In this document: positions 17,601 through 26,711 of the stretch, in pieces
Numbering within the stretch: the stretch's first letter is position 1
Layout of the letters: every line of letters starts with the position of its first letter
NCBI RefSeq assembly: GCF_902506535.1
Contig: NZ_LR733824.1
Location: 372,001 to 436,000, forward strand
Direction: 5' to 3'
DNA from: Pseudomonas sp. 8Z
GTDB lineage: Bacteria; Pseudomonadota; Gammaproteobacteria; Pseudomonadales; Pseudomonadaceae
Length of the DNA: 64,000 nucleotides
The notes under the pieces: generated by a model
Seen by the model: the letters and a program-made list of their open reading frames with translations, nothing else
What the model was told of the DNA's origin: nothing
The model's database searches: none
Made by a program: the position numbers and the translations under genes

Positions 17601-17897
17601 GTGCGCTTCCGTGCCTGGCAGCCGGCCAGTTGCCTGCAGCCGACCATCGGTGTGCACGCGCCGCTGGTGTTCGACCTCATCGACACCTGGATGCAGCGCT
17701 CGTTGGGCGGTTGCCAGTACCATGTCGCCCATCCCGGCGGGCGCAACTACGACAGCCTGCCGGTCAACGCCTACGAGGCCGAGAGTCGGCGCCTGGCGCG
17801 CTTCTTCCGCCTGGGGCACACTCCAGGCAAGCGCCCGGCCATGGATCCGATAGACAATAATGAACTGCCGATGACCCTGGATCTGCGTCGCGTCTGA
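14601..17897 (+). CDS. Transglutaminase-like / DUF2126 protein
   Basis: 1098 aa with a GTG start preceded by AGGAGG. Residues 1-100 are the bacterial transglutaminase N-terminal beta domain. The core has the triad C180 (GSCRDSAWL), H229 (DLHAWCEVY) and D245 (GLDPTSG). From ~310 onward it is the DUF2126 extension, with the conserved segments R-L-T-M-G-G-E-P-T-F and N-I-H-P-A-A-S-W. There is no signal peptide. It is first of a three-gene plus-strand set with a circularly permuted ATP-grasp protein and a smaller transglutaminase. Such sets are common in bacteria and are thought to build or cleave a peptide bond in an unknown small product. Confidence 0.92.
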   Translation: MSIHVALHHVTHYRYDRAVNLGPQVVRLRPAPHSRTRILSYALKVEPGEHFVNWQQDPQGNYLARLVFPEKTREFKVEVDLVAEMAVFNPFDFFLEPYAERIPFAYTEGEQRELAPYLVKLEATPLFAEYLASISREPVPSIDFLVALNQRLSTDIQYLIRMEPGVQTPEQSLENASGSCRDSAWLLVQLLRHMGLAARFVSGYLIQLTADVKSLDGPSGTDKDFTDLHAWCEVYLPGAGWIGLDPTSGLFAGEGHIPLACSPEPSSAAPITGGLDECEVEFEHLMSVERVWEAPRVTKPYSEAQWQAIQALGQQIDEDLHKHDVRLTMGGEPTFVALDYPDDDEWNTAALGPNKRRLAADLFYRLREHYAPKALVHFGQGKWYPGEQLPRWSLNCFWRRDGEPLWHEPKLLADEKRGYGATAETAKRFLATLAVHLGVDGGNVFPAYEDWFYYLWRERKLPDNVTPDDPRLSDPLERERLRKVFDQGLDNIVGHVLPLARQVVGEGWQSGRWFLRDEHCRLLPGDSALGYRLPLDSLPWVSQADYPYINPVDPSQTLPPLPSPAQVQRQLRGVWRGASAGVQSVVRPATGQSAAGIVRTALCAEPREGRLYLFMPPLAHLEDYLELVAAIEAVAAELNCPVLMEGYEPPLDPRLQYFRVTPDPGVIEVNIHPAASWDELVERCEFLYEAARQSRLSSEKFMIDGRHTGTGGGNHFVLGGATPSDSPFLRRPDLLRSLISYWHNHPSLSYLFSGLFIGPTSQAPRVDEARNDALYELEIAFAQMPEPGRDCPPWLVDRLLRNLLVDVTGNTHRAEFCIDKLYSPDSASGRLGLLELRAFEMPPHAQMSLAQQLLLRALIARFWQEPYRPAKLVRWGTELHDRYLLPHFVEQDFADVLQELSSFGYRLRSEWFAPHFEFRFPKAGDFVVKGIDLELRQALEPWHVLGEEGAVGGTVRYVDSSLERMQVKVVGMAPDRYVLTCNGVPVPLRPTGKVGEFVGGVRFRAWQPASCLQPTIGVHAPLVFDLIDTWMQRSLGGCQYHVAHPGGRNYDSLPVNAYEAESRRLARFFRLGHTPGKRPAMDPIDNNELPMTLDLRRV

Positions 17898-17910
17898 CGT
17901 CGATTCCATC

Positions 17911-17960
17911 TGTGGGAGGGGCTTTAGCCGCGAACCGTCGCCGCTGAAGCGCCTCCCACG
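17911..17960. repeat. REP-type inverted repeat (GGGAGGGGCTTTAGCCGCG class)
   Basis: TGTGGGAGGGGCTTTAGCCGCG faces a degenerate reverse copy ending CGCCTCCCACGG. It fills the gap between the DUF2126 and ATP-grasp genes. The same class recurs at 33494, 44772 and 49553. Confidence 0.7.
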
Positions 17961-18011
17961 GATGTGGCTCATCAATCTGCGTCACGCTGCCTTGCCACTG
18001 CCGAGCCTGCC

Positions 18012-20498
18012 ATGCACGACCTGTTAGCCGATTATCCGCCCCCTGCCGGGGCCTACCACGAGCTGCTCGATGCCAAGGGCAACGTGCGCCCGCACTGGCG
18101 CCGCCTTTACGAGCAACTGGCGCGCAGCCGCCCGGAGCACCTGGCGCAGCGCGAGGCCATGCTGGCCCGGCAGATCCAGGAGAACGGCGTCACCTACAAC
18201 GTCTATGCCGATCCCGAAGGGTCAGACCGCCCGTGGGAACTCGATCTGCTACCCAACCTGATTCCAGCGGACGAGTGGCAGCAGATCGCCGCTGGCGTGG
18301 CGCAGCGCGCTACCTTGCTCAACCGCGTGCTGGGCGACCTGTACGGCCCGCAGAAACTGATTGCCGAAGGCCTGTTGCCGAGCGAGCTGGTGTTCGGTCA
18401 TAACAACTTCCTCTGGCCCTGTCAGGGCGTACAGGCACCGGGCGGTACCTGGCTGCACCTGTATGCCGTGGATCTGGCGCGTGCCCCGGATGGCCGCTGG
18501 TGGGTCACCGCTGATCGTACCCAGGCACCGTCCGGCGCCGGTTATGCACTGGAGAACCGGCAGATAGTCTCGCGCGCCTTTCCCGAGTTGTACCGCGATT
18601 TGCGCGTGCAGTACCTGGCCGGTTTCTTCCGCACCTTGCAGGACACCCTGGCGCGCCAAGCGCCCAGTGGTGGCGAGACGCCGCTGGTGGTGCTGCTGAC
18701 GCCGGGGCGCTTCAACGAAAGCTACTTCGAGCACCTTTATCTGGCGCGCCAGCTCGGTTATCCACTGGTCGAAGGCAGCGACCTGACCGTGCGCGACGCC
18801 ACGCTCTATCTGAAAACGCTCGCAGGTTTGCGCCGCGTGCATGCGGTGTTGCGGCGTCTCGACGATGACTACTGCGACCCGCTGGAGCTGCGCACCGATT
18901 CTGCTCTTGGCGTGCCGGGCCTGTTGGAAGCGGTGCGCCGTGGTCGCGTGCTGGTGGCCAATGCCCTTGGCAGCGGCGTGCTGGAATCACCCGGCTTGCC
19001 CGGCTTTCTGCCAGCGATCAGCGAGCATCTGCTGGGCGAAGAACTGCTGTTGCCCTCGATTGCCAGTTGGTGGTGCGGTGAGCCGCCCGTGCTGGAAGAG
19101 GCAGTGGAGATGCTCGATCAGGTGCTGGTGCGCCCGGCGTTTCCTTCGCAGAGCTTCACCCCGGTGTTTGGTCGCGACCTCGACGAGGCGCAGCGCGCCA
19201 AGCTGGCCGCACGCCTTAAATTGCGCCCCTACGCCTACGTGGCGCAGGCGCGCGCCAAGCTGTCGCAGGCCCCTGTGTGGGACGGCAGCGGTTTGCAACC
19301 GCGCGCCATTGGCATGCGCGTATTCGCTGTGGCCAGCGCCGATGGCTACCGGGTGATGCCCGGCGGCTTGACCCGTGTGGCCGGTGAGGCCGATGCTGAG
19401 GTGGTATCCATGCAGCGCGGCGGCGCGAGTAAGGACACCTGGGTGCTGGGTAACCGGCAGAGTGGCGGCGAGCCCTGGCAGACGCAACGCACCCTGGGCA
19501 CCGCTGATCTGGTGCGCAGCGACCCTTTCCTGCCTTCGCGGGTGGTGGAGAATCTGTTCTGGTTTGGCCGCTATGCCGAGCGTTGCGAGGGCAGCGCGCG
19601 GCTGCTGCGCATCATGCTGGCGCGCTACGTCGATGATGACGACGACCCGCAGGCGCTGCAGAGCGCCCTGGCGTTGGCGCAGAGCCTGGGGCTGTTGGCT
19701 GAGCCCGATGAAGGCGAGCTTGAGGAGCGCCTGCTGCAGGCGCTGCTCGGCAGTGACTGGCCCGCCAGCTTGCGCGCCAACCTGCAGCGCCTGCAATGGG
19801 CGGCTGGCAGCGTGCGTGGCAAGTTGTCCCAGGCCAACTGGCAGGCGCTGGTCGAGCTGCAGCGCGAAGCGCAATTGCTTGAAGGGCAGCCGGCCGACTT
19901 CGGCGAGTTGCTGGATTTTCTCAACCGCCTGCTGATGTCGCTGGCGGCGCTGTCCGGCTTCGCCCTCGATGACATGACGCGTGACGACGGCTGGCGTTTT
20001 CTCATGCTGGGCCGCTATATCGAGCGCCTGCAATTTCTCTGCGACAGCTTCGCCAACTTCCTGCGCAGCGGCGCCGCCACTGATCAGTCCGCGTTGGAGT
20101 GGCTGCTGGAACTGGGCAATAGCAGCATCACTTACCGCACCCGCTACCTGGCTTCGGCACAACTGATTCCGGTACTTGACCTGCTCTTGCTGGACGATCA
20201 GAACCCGCACGCGGTGATCTTCCAGCTCAGTACCTTGTTGCGCTCACTGCAAGGGCTCAACGAGCGCTTCCAGCTACCGGCTGAGCGCTACCTGGTCTAT
20301 CTGGAGCAGCAGCTCGCCGCGTTCAGCCTGGCCAGTCTGGAAAACCCGCTGTTCGGCCCAGGCAGCACCCGTGCGGTGCTCGAAGGTCTGGCCGACCTGC
20401 TGACCGCCATCAGCGAGGCCTCTGGTGCGGTTTCCGACCACCTTGGGCTGCGCTTCTTCGTCCATGTCGACGTTAGCCAGCGGACGCAATCCTCATGA
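18012..20498 (+). CDS. Circularly permuted ATP-grasp protein fused to alpha-E domain
   Basis: 828 aa from the ATG at 18012 (MHDLLADYPPPAGAYHELLD). An in-frame start at 17964 would add 16 poorly conserved residues next to the REP element. Residues ~1-490 are the DUF404/DUF407 circularly permuted type-2 ATP-grasp region (GHNNFLWPCQG, L-T-P-G-R-F-N-E-S-Y-F-E-H). Residues ~510-828 are the all-helical alpha-E (DUF403) domain beginning SRVVENLFWFGRYAERCEG. In many genomes these are separate genes, so this is a natural fusion. The stop overlaps the next start by 4 bases. The ATP-grasp part is expected to ligate a carboxylate to an amine. The product is unknown. Confidence 0.92.
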   Translation: MHDLLADYPPPAGAYHELLDAKGNVRPHWRRLYEQLARSRPEHLAQREAMLARQIQENGVTYNVYADPEGSDRPWELDLLPNLIPADEWQQIAAGVAQRATLLNRVLGDLYGPQKLIAEGLLPSELVFGHNNFLWPCQGVQAPGGTWLHLYAVDLARAPDGRWWVTADRTQAPSGAGYALENRQIVSRAFPELYRDLRVQYLAGFFRTLQDTLARQAPSGGETPLVVLLTPGRFNESYFEHLYLARQLGYPLVEGSDLTVRDATLYLKTLAGLRRVHAVLRRLDDDYCDPLELRTDSALGVPGLLEAVRRGRVLVANALGSGVLESPGLPGFLPAISEHLLGEELLLPSIASWWCGEPPVLEEAVEMLDQVLVRPAFPSQSFTPVFGRDLDEAQRAKLAARLKLRPYAYVAQARAKLSQAPVWDGSGLQPRAIGMRVFAVASADGYRVMPGGLTRVAGEADAEVVSMQRGGASKDTWVLGNRQSGGEPWQTQRTLGTADLVRSDPFLPSRVVENLFWFGRYAERCEGSARLLRIMLARYVDDDDDPQALQSALALAQSLGLLAEPDEGELEERLLQALLGSDWPASLRANLQRLQWAAGSVRGKLSQANWQALVELQREAQLLEGQPADFGELLDFLNRLLMSLAALSGFALDDMTRDDGWRFLMLGRYIERLQFLCDSFANFLRSGAATDQSALEWLLELGNSSITYRTRYLASAQLIPVLDLLLLDDQNPHAVIFQLSTLLRSLQGLNERFQLPAERYLVYLEQQLAAFSLASLENPLFGPGSTRAVLEGLADLLTAISEASGAVSDHLGLRFFVHVDVSQRTQSS

Positions 20499-21388
20499 GC
20501 AGTGCGCTGTATCAGATCTTTCACGATACCCATTACCGTTACTCGGCACCGGTTTCCCTGGCGCAGCAACTGGCGCATCTGTGGCCGCGCGAATGCGCTT
20601 GGCAGCGTTGCCATGAGCAGACGTTGCGCATCGACCCGCAGCCCTGCCAGCGCCGCGATGGCCTGGATGTGTTCGGTAATCCGCTGACGCGATTGGTGTT
20701 CGAGCGCCCGCATGAGGTGCTCAGCGTCAGTGCCCGGTTACGCGTCGAGGTGCTGGCCCGCGCGCCTCTGGATCTGGCCGATTCGCCAAGCTGGGAGGCT
20801 GCGTGTGCAGCGCTCAGTTACAGCGGCCAGCGCATGGAGCCAGCGTTGCTGGAGGCCGCACGCTACCGCTTCGAGTCGCCCTACGTGCGCCTCAAGCAGG
20901 TTTTCGCCGACTACGCCGATGACTGTTTCACACCTGGCAGGCCGCTGCTGCAGGCCGGACAGGCACTGATGCAGAAGATCTTCGATGAATTTAGCTTCGA
21001 TGCCGAGGCGACCCAGGTGGCGACGCCCTTGTTGCAAGTGCTGGAAGAGAAGCGCGGGGTCTGCCAGGACTTTGCCCACCTGATGCTGGCTTGCCTGCGT
21101 TCGCGCGGTTTGGCGGCGCGTTACGTCAGCGGCTATCTGTTGACTCAGCCACCGCCCGGCCAACCACGGTTGATCGGCGCCGATGCTTCGCACGCCTGGA
21201 TCTCGTTGTATTGCCCGCGCCAGGGCTGGGTGGATTTCGACCCCACCAATAACATCCGTCCGGCACTGGAGCACATCACCCTGGCCTGGGGCCGGGATTT
21301 CTCCGATGTGTCGCCGCTGCGTGGGGTGATTCTGGGGGGCGGCAGCCATGACCCGGAAGTAGAGGTCACGGTCTTGCCGCTCGGATAG
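20495..21388 (+). CDS. Transglutaminase family protein
   Basis: 297 aa. The bacterial transglutaminase N-terminal domain (residues 1-95, YQIFHDTHYRYSAPVSLAQ) precedes a catalytic core with C190 (KRGVCQDFAH), H233 (ASHAWISLY) and D249 (DFDPTNN). The start is the ATGA overlap with the ATP-grasp/alpha-E gene, so it is translationally coupled. It is the small transglutaminase partner seen in this conserved set and is probably a protease or peptide-transferring enzyme of the same pathway as the DUF2126 protein. Confidence 0.92.
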   Translation: MSSALYQIFHDTHYRYSAPVSLAQQLAHLWPRECAWQRCHEQTLRIDPQPCQRRDGLDVFGNPLTRLVFERPHEVLSVSARLRVEVLARAPLDLADSPSWEAACAALSYSGQRMEPALLEAARYRFESPYVRLKQVFADYADDCFTPGRPLLQAGQALMQKIFDEFSFDAEATQVATPLLQVLEEKRGVCQDFAHLMLACLRSRGLAARYVSGYLLTQPPPGQPRLIGADASHAWISLYCPRQGWVDFDPTNNIRPALEHITLAWGRDFSDVSPLRGVILGGGSHDPEVEVTVLPLG

Positions 21389-21395
21389 GCGCGAT

Positions 21396-21419
21396 CAAGG
21401 GCCTCGGCCGAGGCCCTTG
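21396..21419. terminator. Bidirectional terminator between transglutaminase and azurin genes
   Basis: A perfect 24-bp palindrome (CAAGGGCCTCGG and its complement) begins 7 bp after the transglutaminase stop and ends 8 bp before the azurin stop on the other strand. It is well placed to end both converging transcripts. Confidence 0.75.
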
Positions 21420-21427
21420 CGGATGAC

Positions 21428-21877
21428 TCAGTCGACCAGTTTCACGCTGCCTTTCATCATTGCGTAGTGGCCGGGGAAGGAGCAGAAGAAGCTGTAATCC
21501 TCACCGGCTGCCAGCTTGCTCACATCGAATGTCACCGAGGTGCTCTCGCCGCCGCCGATCAGGCTGGTGTGGGCGAGCACGCGGCTGTCGTCTGCTTTGA
21601 GGTAGCTGGCATCAGGGCCGGCGCCGATGCCATCGGTGGCGACGGCCTGCATGTCGGCGGTCTTGCTCAGTACCCAGTTATGACCCATGGCCGTCTTGGG
21701 CAGGGCGCCGGTGTGCTTGAGGTTGACGGTGAAGGTCTTGCAGCTCTTGCTGACGTTGATGGCCTGGGTGTTGAAGGTCATCTGGTCGGTGGCTTCGACA
21801 TCCACCGAGCAGTCGGCGGCGAAGAGTGGGGTGCTGGCCAGGCCAAGCAGTGTCATCAGAGCAATGTTGCGTAACAT
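21428..21877 (-). CDS. azu: Azurin precursor, blue copper protein
   Basis: 149 aa from the ATG at 21877, which has GGAGG 7 nt upstream. Residues 1-20 are a signal peptide (cleavage after LASTPLFA). The mature numbering matches known azurins: copper ligands H66, C132, H137 and M141 here correspond to mature H46, C112, H117 and M121 ([19 protein letters not shown]). The disulfide pair is C23/C46. It is a periplasmic one-electron carrier between cytochromes and acceptors such as nitrite reductase or peroxidase. No ANR/FNR-type box is evident upstream. Confidence 0.97.
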   Translation of the reverse strand: MLRNIALMTLLGLASTPLFAADCSVDVEATDQMTFNTQAINVSKSCKTFTVNLKHTGALPKTAMGHNWVLSKTADMQAVATDGIGAGPDASYLKADDSRVLAHTSLIGGGESTSVTFDVSKLAAGEDYSFFCSFPGHYAMMKGSVKLVD

Positions 21878-22273
21878 CGTGAAGCCTCCAGGTTCTGATA
21901 GTCCATTCAGGTCTGGACAGATTCGCACAGCTCTGGCCGCTTGCAAGTGCGACCGAACGCCACGCCCGGTTATCCCGATAATCTGTGGATAAGTGTGTGA
22001 GCAATCTCTGCATGGTTAGCGCTAGAGCCCGCTACGCGTTGTTTCTGGGTGGCTGGTCAGCTTTTGCTCAGCACAACTGAGAGGTGCATGCTTCAGTTGA
22101 AAAGCCTTGAAAATTAGATGCTTGAGTGGATAGGAAGATGGCTGTTCGAATGCCCGTGCAAAGCGTGGGCTTATCCCCTAAAAGCGTGGAGCAAGCTGTG
22201 GATAAGCTTGGGGAAAGTCACGCTCGACGGCGCCCGCTAAGGCGCGCCGCCTGCTGCGCGAAAAATGTACGCC
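21878..22273. other. Intergenic spacer upstream of azurin
   Basis: 396 bp without a convincing gene. It contains two perfect TGTGGATAA 9-mers (21984-21992 and 22197-22205), a TTATCCCC at 22171, and AT-rich patches around 22090-22130. The azurin promoter must lie at its left end. No tRNA or terminator of note is seen. Confidence 0.6.
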
Positions 22274-23209
<936 letters not shown>

Positions 23210-23311
23210 TGTTGGGCTTCCATGTGGATAAACGCAGGGCGGAGCCTAACATCCTCGGCCACTGCCAGCATCGCGCCTGGAGCGAAAGCAGGTAGTGGCT
23301 CACAGCAAAGG

Positions 23312-23899
23312 TCAGGCCGGTGCTCTGTCCACCCACTTCGGTGCCACGCTCGGCTGCCAGGCGCCCAGAGCGTCGAGCAGTGCTTGCGGCGAGTCGGCGA
23401 TCTGCAGCATCTCGCGGTGCTGTGAGCGCACGAAACGCTCGGCTACCAGATGGTCGAGGAAGTCACCGAGCTTGCTGTAGAAACCGTTGATCTCCAGCAG
23501 ACCGAGCGGCTTGGCGTGGTAGCCGAGCTGGCCCCAGGTCCACACTTCGAACAGTTCTTCCAGGGTGCCGAGGCCACCTGGCAGGGCGATAAAGGCGTCA
23601 GCCAGTTCGGCCATGCGCGCCTTGCGGGCGTGCATGCCGTCCACCACTTCCAGGTGGGTCAGGCCGCGATGGCCAATCTCAGCGCGCTCCAGGCTCTGCG
23701 GGATGATGCCAATGACTTCGCCACCGGCGTTCAACGCCGCATCAGCCACCACGCCCATCAGGCCGACCGCGCCGCCACCATAGATCAGCCGTACGCCGCG
23801 CTCGGCCAAGTGCTGGCCGAGGGCTTCGGCGGCTTCACGATAGGCCGGGCTGGCACCGGGGCTGGCGCCACAGAAAACACAGATGCTGCGCAGGGACAT
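23312..23899 (-). CDS. LOG family protein (TIGR00730, nucleoside 5'-monophosphate phosphoribohydrolase)
   Basis: 195 aa. The Rossmann-like lysine-decarboxylase-like fold begins [16 protein letters not shown]. The signature P107-GG-x-G-T-x-x-E115 (PGGLGTLEE) and upstream M-x-x-R-K (HARKARM) are both present. Characterised members remove ribose 5-phosphate from (cytokinin) nucleotides, and the physiological substrate in Pseudomonas is uncertain. It stands alone on the minus strand. A MITE-like element starts 65 bp upstream of its start codon. Confidence 0.92.
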   Translation of the reverse strand: MSLRSICVFCGASPGASPAYREAAEALGQHLAERGVRLIYGGGAVGLMGVVADAALNAGGEVIGIIPQSLERAEIGHRGLTHLEVVDGMHARKARMAELADAFIALPGGLGTLEELFEVWTWGQLGYHAKPLGLLEINGFYSKLGDFLDHLVAERFVRSQHREMLQIADSPQALLDALGAWQPSVAPKWVDRAPA

Positions 23900-23963
23900 G
23901 GCAGAGTTCCTTGACGAAAAACGCCAAGGTTAACCAGCCGGCGCGGCGCGACCAAGGGGGAGA

Positions 23964-24147
23964 AGGCCGTTGAAAAACGTAGGCGAGGCAGGCAAGACAA
24001 TACCGATGGCGGCCCCGCAAAAAACAGCCGAAAAACGCTCGGAGTCGCGTTCGACTTTACGTGCTGTAAATGAGCATTTTGACTGGGCTCGCACGCGAGG
24101 CTGTTTTTAACGCAGTATTGCCAACGCAGGTAGTTTTTCGGCGGCCT
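23964..24147. mobile_element. MITE-like 184-bp palindromic element
   Basis: The ends are inverted: AGGCCGTTGAAAAAC at 23964-23978 matches the complement of 24133-24147 (AGGCCGCCGAAAAAC) at 13 of 15 positions. An internal inverted pair AAAAACAGCC/GGCTGTTTTT (about 24019-24028 and 24103-24112) makes a large foldback. There is no coding capacity. The shape is that of a small non-autonomous element. No transposase match is known to me. Confidence 0.5.
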
Positions 24148-24149
24148 GC

Positions 24150-24224
24150 TCAATGGCGTGTATCAATGCCGCAGGTGCCACAGGCATAGCTGGCGAGTAA
24201 CTGGCGGAGATCGTCGAGGGACAT
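24150..24224 (-). CDS. Micro-ORF of 24 codons with CxxC, possibly a truncated gene start
   Basis: AAGGAG lies 6 nt before an ATG. The product begins MSLDDLRQLLASYACGTCG and stops after five more residues, only 2 bp from the end of the MITE-like element. The good ribosome binding site and CGTC motif suggest either a real tiny protein or the start of a zinc-ribbon gene cut off by the element. Confidence 0.3.
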   Translation of the reverse strand: MSLDDLRQLLASYACGTCGIDTRH

Positions 24225-24330
24225 GGCAAGGCTCCTTGCTTAGGTATGCCAACAGAGGCTAGCCGGGGCCTGCACGCCTTGCCCGTAGATTGTTTCGATC
24301 AAGTTGATAGGCAAAGCCGACGAGTAGGAA

Positions 24331-24538
24331 AAGTTTTCCCCGAGAGCTGTGCGTAATGTTGTGGATAAGCTGGTGGCTCCTTCTTGTGTCGCTGAAATAC
24401 TGCCTCTTATCGCGGCCTGGTTAATTTTTGAACACTCAATAAAAACCTTTATTCACAAGGGCTTGACATTCTTTCGTGGATTTTCCGAGAGGCTGCCAAG
24501 TTTTCCCCAGTGGCTGTGGGTGAAGATGTGGATAAGCT
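24331..24538. repeat. Imperfect 41-bp direct repeat ending in TGTGGATAAGCT
   Basis: AAGTTTTCCCC at 24331 and 24498 is followed at identical spacing by GCTGTG and then TGTGGATAAGCT (24360 and 24527). About 33 of 41 bases agree. The copies are 167 bp apart in AT-rich non-coding DNA. Confidence 0.65.
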
Positions 24539-24763
24539 TTGTAAGGCTTGCTGTAGGTCAGGCAGTGTAAGGGTTTTGGGCGTTTGATGTTTTTTTGATC
24601 GCCCTAGGCTGGTGGTATGGAGAGCAAGGAATAGAGACGTTTACAGGGGGATTGAGCCGCGTCTATGGGAGTTATCCTCAGATTCTGTGTATTACTTTGT
24701 GAATTATCTGTGGGTAACTAGGCTGAGGTGGTATGAGGTGGGGATATGAGCCGGTGTACAGCG

Positions 24764-24793
24764 GCTGTCCGCCCCCGAGTGGAGGCGGACAGC
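24764..24793 (-). terminator. Hairpin downstream of hupE
   Basis: Inverted arms GCTGTCCGCC/GGCGGACAGC (10 bp, 10-nt loop) begin 6 bp past the hupE stop codon. There is no strong T-run on the minus strand. Confidence 0.55.
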
Positions 24794-24798
24794 GAGAC

Positions 24799-25371
24799 TT
24801 AATTGGCCAGCAGCCACACGCCTGCTAGCGCCGATGCAGCACCGGCGATGCGTACCAGTGGCGCCGCAGCCTGGGGCAGGAAGCGCACCAGGGCGTAGCC
24901 GCAGGCGTGCAGGGCGGCGGTGGCGATGATGAAACCGGCGGCGTAGCCGTAGGGGCTGGCCAGCTCTGGCAGCTCCAGGCCGTGAGCGACGCCATGGCTG
25001 AGGGCGAAGAGGGCGGTCAGGCCAATCGATACCGCCATCGGCAGGCGTGCGGCCACGGCCACCAACAGCCCGAAAGCCAGTACCGAACCGGCGATGCCGG
25101 TTTCCATCAGCGGGATTTCCACGCCGGAGAAGCCCAGCAGGCCGCCGACCAGCATGCTGCCCACGAAGGTCACAGGCAGCGCCCAGCGCGCCGCGCCGCT
25201 TTGCTGTGCGGCCCACAGGCCAACGGCAAGCATGGCCAGCAGGTGATCCAGGCCGAACACCGGGTGGGCCAGGCCAGACATCAGGCCTGATTCACCATGA
25301 CCGGGGTGGGCGAAGGCCAGTGCCGGGGTGCAGAACAGGGCGATGGCGGAAAGGGTCTTGCGCAGATTCAT
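24799..25371 (-). CDS. hupE: HupE/UreJ family membrane protein, probable nickel importer
   Basis: 190 aa. A signal-like first helix (TLSAIALFCTPALAFA) is followed by H22-P-G-H25 and H36-P-x-x-G-x-D-H43, the His/Asp motifs of HupE/UreJ. About six further hydrophobic helices follow. HupE/UreJ proteins act as nickel permeases for urease or hydrogenase. It lies 19 bp downstream of ureG, so it is probably the last gene of ureEFG-hupE and supplies Ni for UreC. Confidence 0.9.
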   Translation of the reverse strand: MNLRKTLSAIALFCTPALAFAHPGHGESGLMSGLAHPVFGLDHLLAMLAVGLWAAQQSGAARWALPVTFVGSMLVGGLLGFSGVEIPLMETGIAGSVLAFGLLVAVAARLPMAVSIGLTALFALSHGVAHGLELPELASPYGYAAGFIIATAALHACGYALVRFLPQAAAPLVRIAGAASALAGVWLLAN

Positions 25372-25390
25372 GTGGTTCTCCTTGGGGGAA

Positions 25391-26005
25391 TCAGGCCGCG
25401 GTGAGCATGCCCTGGCGTTCGATGAAGGCGATGATCTCGTCGAGACCCTGGCCGACTTTTTGGTTACTGAAGACGAATGGCTTGTCGCCGCGCATCTTCA
25501 GGGTGTCGCGCTCCATCACTTCCAGCGAGGCGCCGACCATCGGCGCCAGGTCGATCTTGTTGATCACCAGCAGGTCGGATTTGCAGATGCCCGGGCCGCC
25601 TTTGCGCGGCAGTTTGTCGCCCGCCGCCACATCGATCACGTACAGGGTCAGGTCGGAGAGCTCTGGGCTGAAGGTGGCCGACAGGTTATCGCCGCCGGAT
25701 TCGACGATGATCAGATCCAGACCCGGAAAGCGCCGATTTAGCTGCTCGACTGCCTCCAGGTTGATCGAGGCATCCTCGCGGATGGCGGTGTGCGGGCAGC
25801 CGCCGGTTTCCACGCCGATGATGCGCTCGGGCTCCAGCGCCTCGTTGCGCACCAGGAACTGGGCGTCTTCCTGGGTGTAGATGTCGTTGGTGACCACGGC
25901 AATGTTGTAACGCTCGCGCAGGGCGCGACACAGCGCCAGGGTGAGGGCGGTCTTGCCGGAACCGACCGGGCCGCCGATGCCGACACGCAGGGGTTGGCTG
26001 TTCAT
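25391..26005 (-). CDS. ureG: Urease accessory GTPase UreG
   Basis: 204 aa from the ATG at 26005, which gives the canonical N-terminus [21 protein letters not shown]-loop GPVGSGKT spans residues 12-19. The metal-binding C70-P-H72 lies in [14 protein letters not shown]. The G-motif NKIDLAP and a switch region around [15 protein letters not shown] are intact. UreG delivers Ni in a GTP-dependent way with UreE, UreF and UreD. It is 16 bp from ureF. Confidence 0.97.
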   Translation of the reverse strand: MNSQPLRVGIGGPVGSGKTALTLALCRALRERYNIAVVTNDIYTQEDAQFLVRNEALEPERIIGVETGGCPHTAIREDASINLEAVEQLNRRFPGLDLIIVESGGDNLSATFSPELSDLTLYVIDVAAGDKLPRKGGPGICKSDLLVINKIDLAPMVGASLEVMERDTLKMRGDKPFVFSNQKVGQGLDEIIAFIERQGMLTAA

Positions 26006-26021
26006 TTGCTGTTGTTCCTCG

Positions 26022-26711
26022 TCAGGAGCGGAAGAGACGCGAGTACTGGCGCTCGTGCGCCATGCTCGCCAGGGCCAGGCCGAAAGCGGCGCTGCCCCAG
26101 TGTTCGGGGGAAAGAGTGGCGGCCTGCTGCTGCGCGGCATCGAGCTGCGGCAACAGGCGGCTGGTCAGGCGCTGGGCGGCTTGTTGGCCCATGGGCAGCA
26201 CCTTCATCAGTACGGCGAGCTGGTTCTCCAGCCAGCCCCAGAGCCAGGCGGCCAGGGCATCGTCCGGGGCGATCTGCCAGGCGCGCGCGGCCAGCGCCCA
26301 GGCCAGGGCCAGACCCGGTTCTGGATGTTCGGCGAGAACGCGGCGGGCGTCGTCATCCAGCTCCGGCAGACCTTCGAGCAGTTGCCTGAGCGAATAGCCC
26401 ATCTGCCGACTTTCCAGGGCCAGCTCGCGGGTTTCACGGCTGGCGCGATGGCGTTCGGCAAGTTCCAGCAACTCTTGCCAGTTACCGCTTGCGGCGGCGC
26501 GGCAGTGCGCTAGCAGCAAGGGCGCTTCGAAGCGCGAGAGGTTGAGTGACAGTTGCTCGCTCAGCCAGCGCTCGGCGCTCTCGGCATCCTTGATCAGGCC
26601 GCTGTCGATGGCCCATTCCAGGCCCTGCGAGTAGCTGTAGCCGCCAATTGGTAGTTGCGGGCTGGCCAGGCGCAGTAGCGCCCAGGCTGAGCCGGGTAGG
26701 GCGGCTGTCAC
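26022..26711 (-). CDS. ureF: Urease accessory protein UreF
   Basis: 229 aa, all-helical. It starts [26 protein letters not shown], the UreF signature (P-x-G-x-[YF]-x-x-S-x-G-L-E). The C-terminus ends in the conserved basic R-x-Y-x-R-L-F-R-S tail. UreF gates nickel transfer from UreG to the UreABC-UreD apo complex. It overlaps the ureE stop by 4 bases. Confidence 0.96.
   Translation of the reverse strand: MTAALPGSAWALLRLASPQLPIGGYSYSQGLEWAIDSGLIKDAESAERWLSEQLSLNLSRFEAPLLLAHCRAAASGNWQELLELAERHRASRETRELALESRQMGYSLRQLLEGLPELDDDARRVLAEHPEPGLALAWALAARAWQIAPDDALAAWLWGWLENQLAVLMKVLPMGQQAAQRLTSRLLPQLDAAQQQAATLSPEHWGSAAFGLALASMAHERQYSRLFRS

Larger units (their letters stand above)
23900..24798. other. 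Long spacer: MITE-like element, micro-ORF, DnaA-box-like motifs
   Basis: 899 bp with no gene of normal size. From left to right it has a 184-bp inverted-repeat element (23964-24147), a 24-codon ORF (24150-24224), and an AT-rich stretch (24300-24720). That stretch holds two direct-repeat copies that each end in TGTGGATAA, and the hupE terminator follows at 24764-24793. Local base composition is clearly more AT-rich than the flanks. Confidence 0.7.

Noticed and set aside
24296..24308. ANR/FNR box (ATCAAGTTGAT)
   Set aside because: The half-sites are in inverted order with a 1-base centre, not TTGAT-N4-ATCAA, and no oxygen-controlled gene is next to it.
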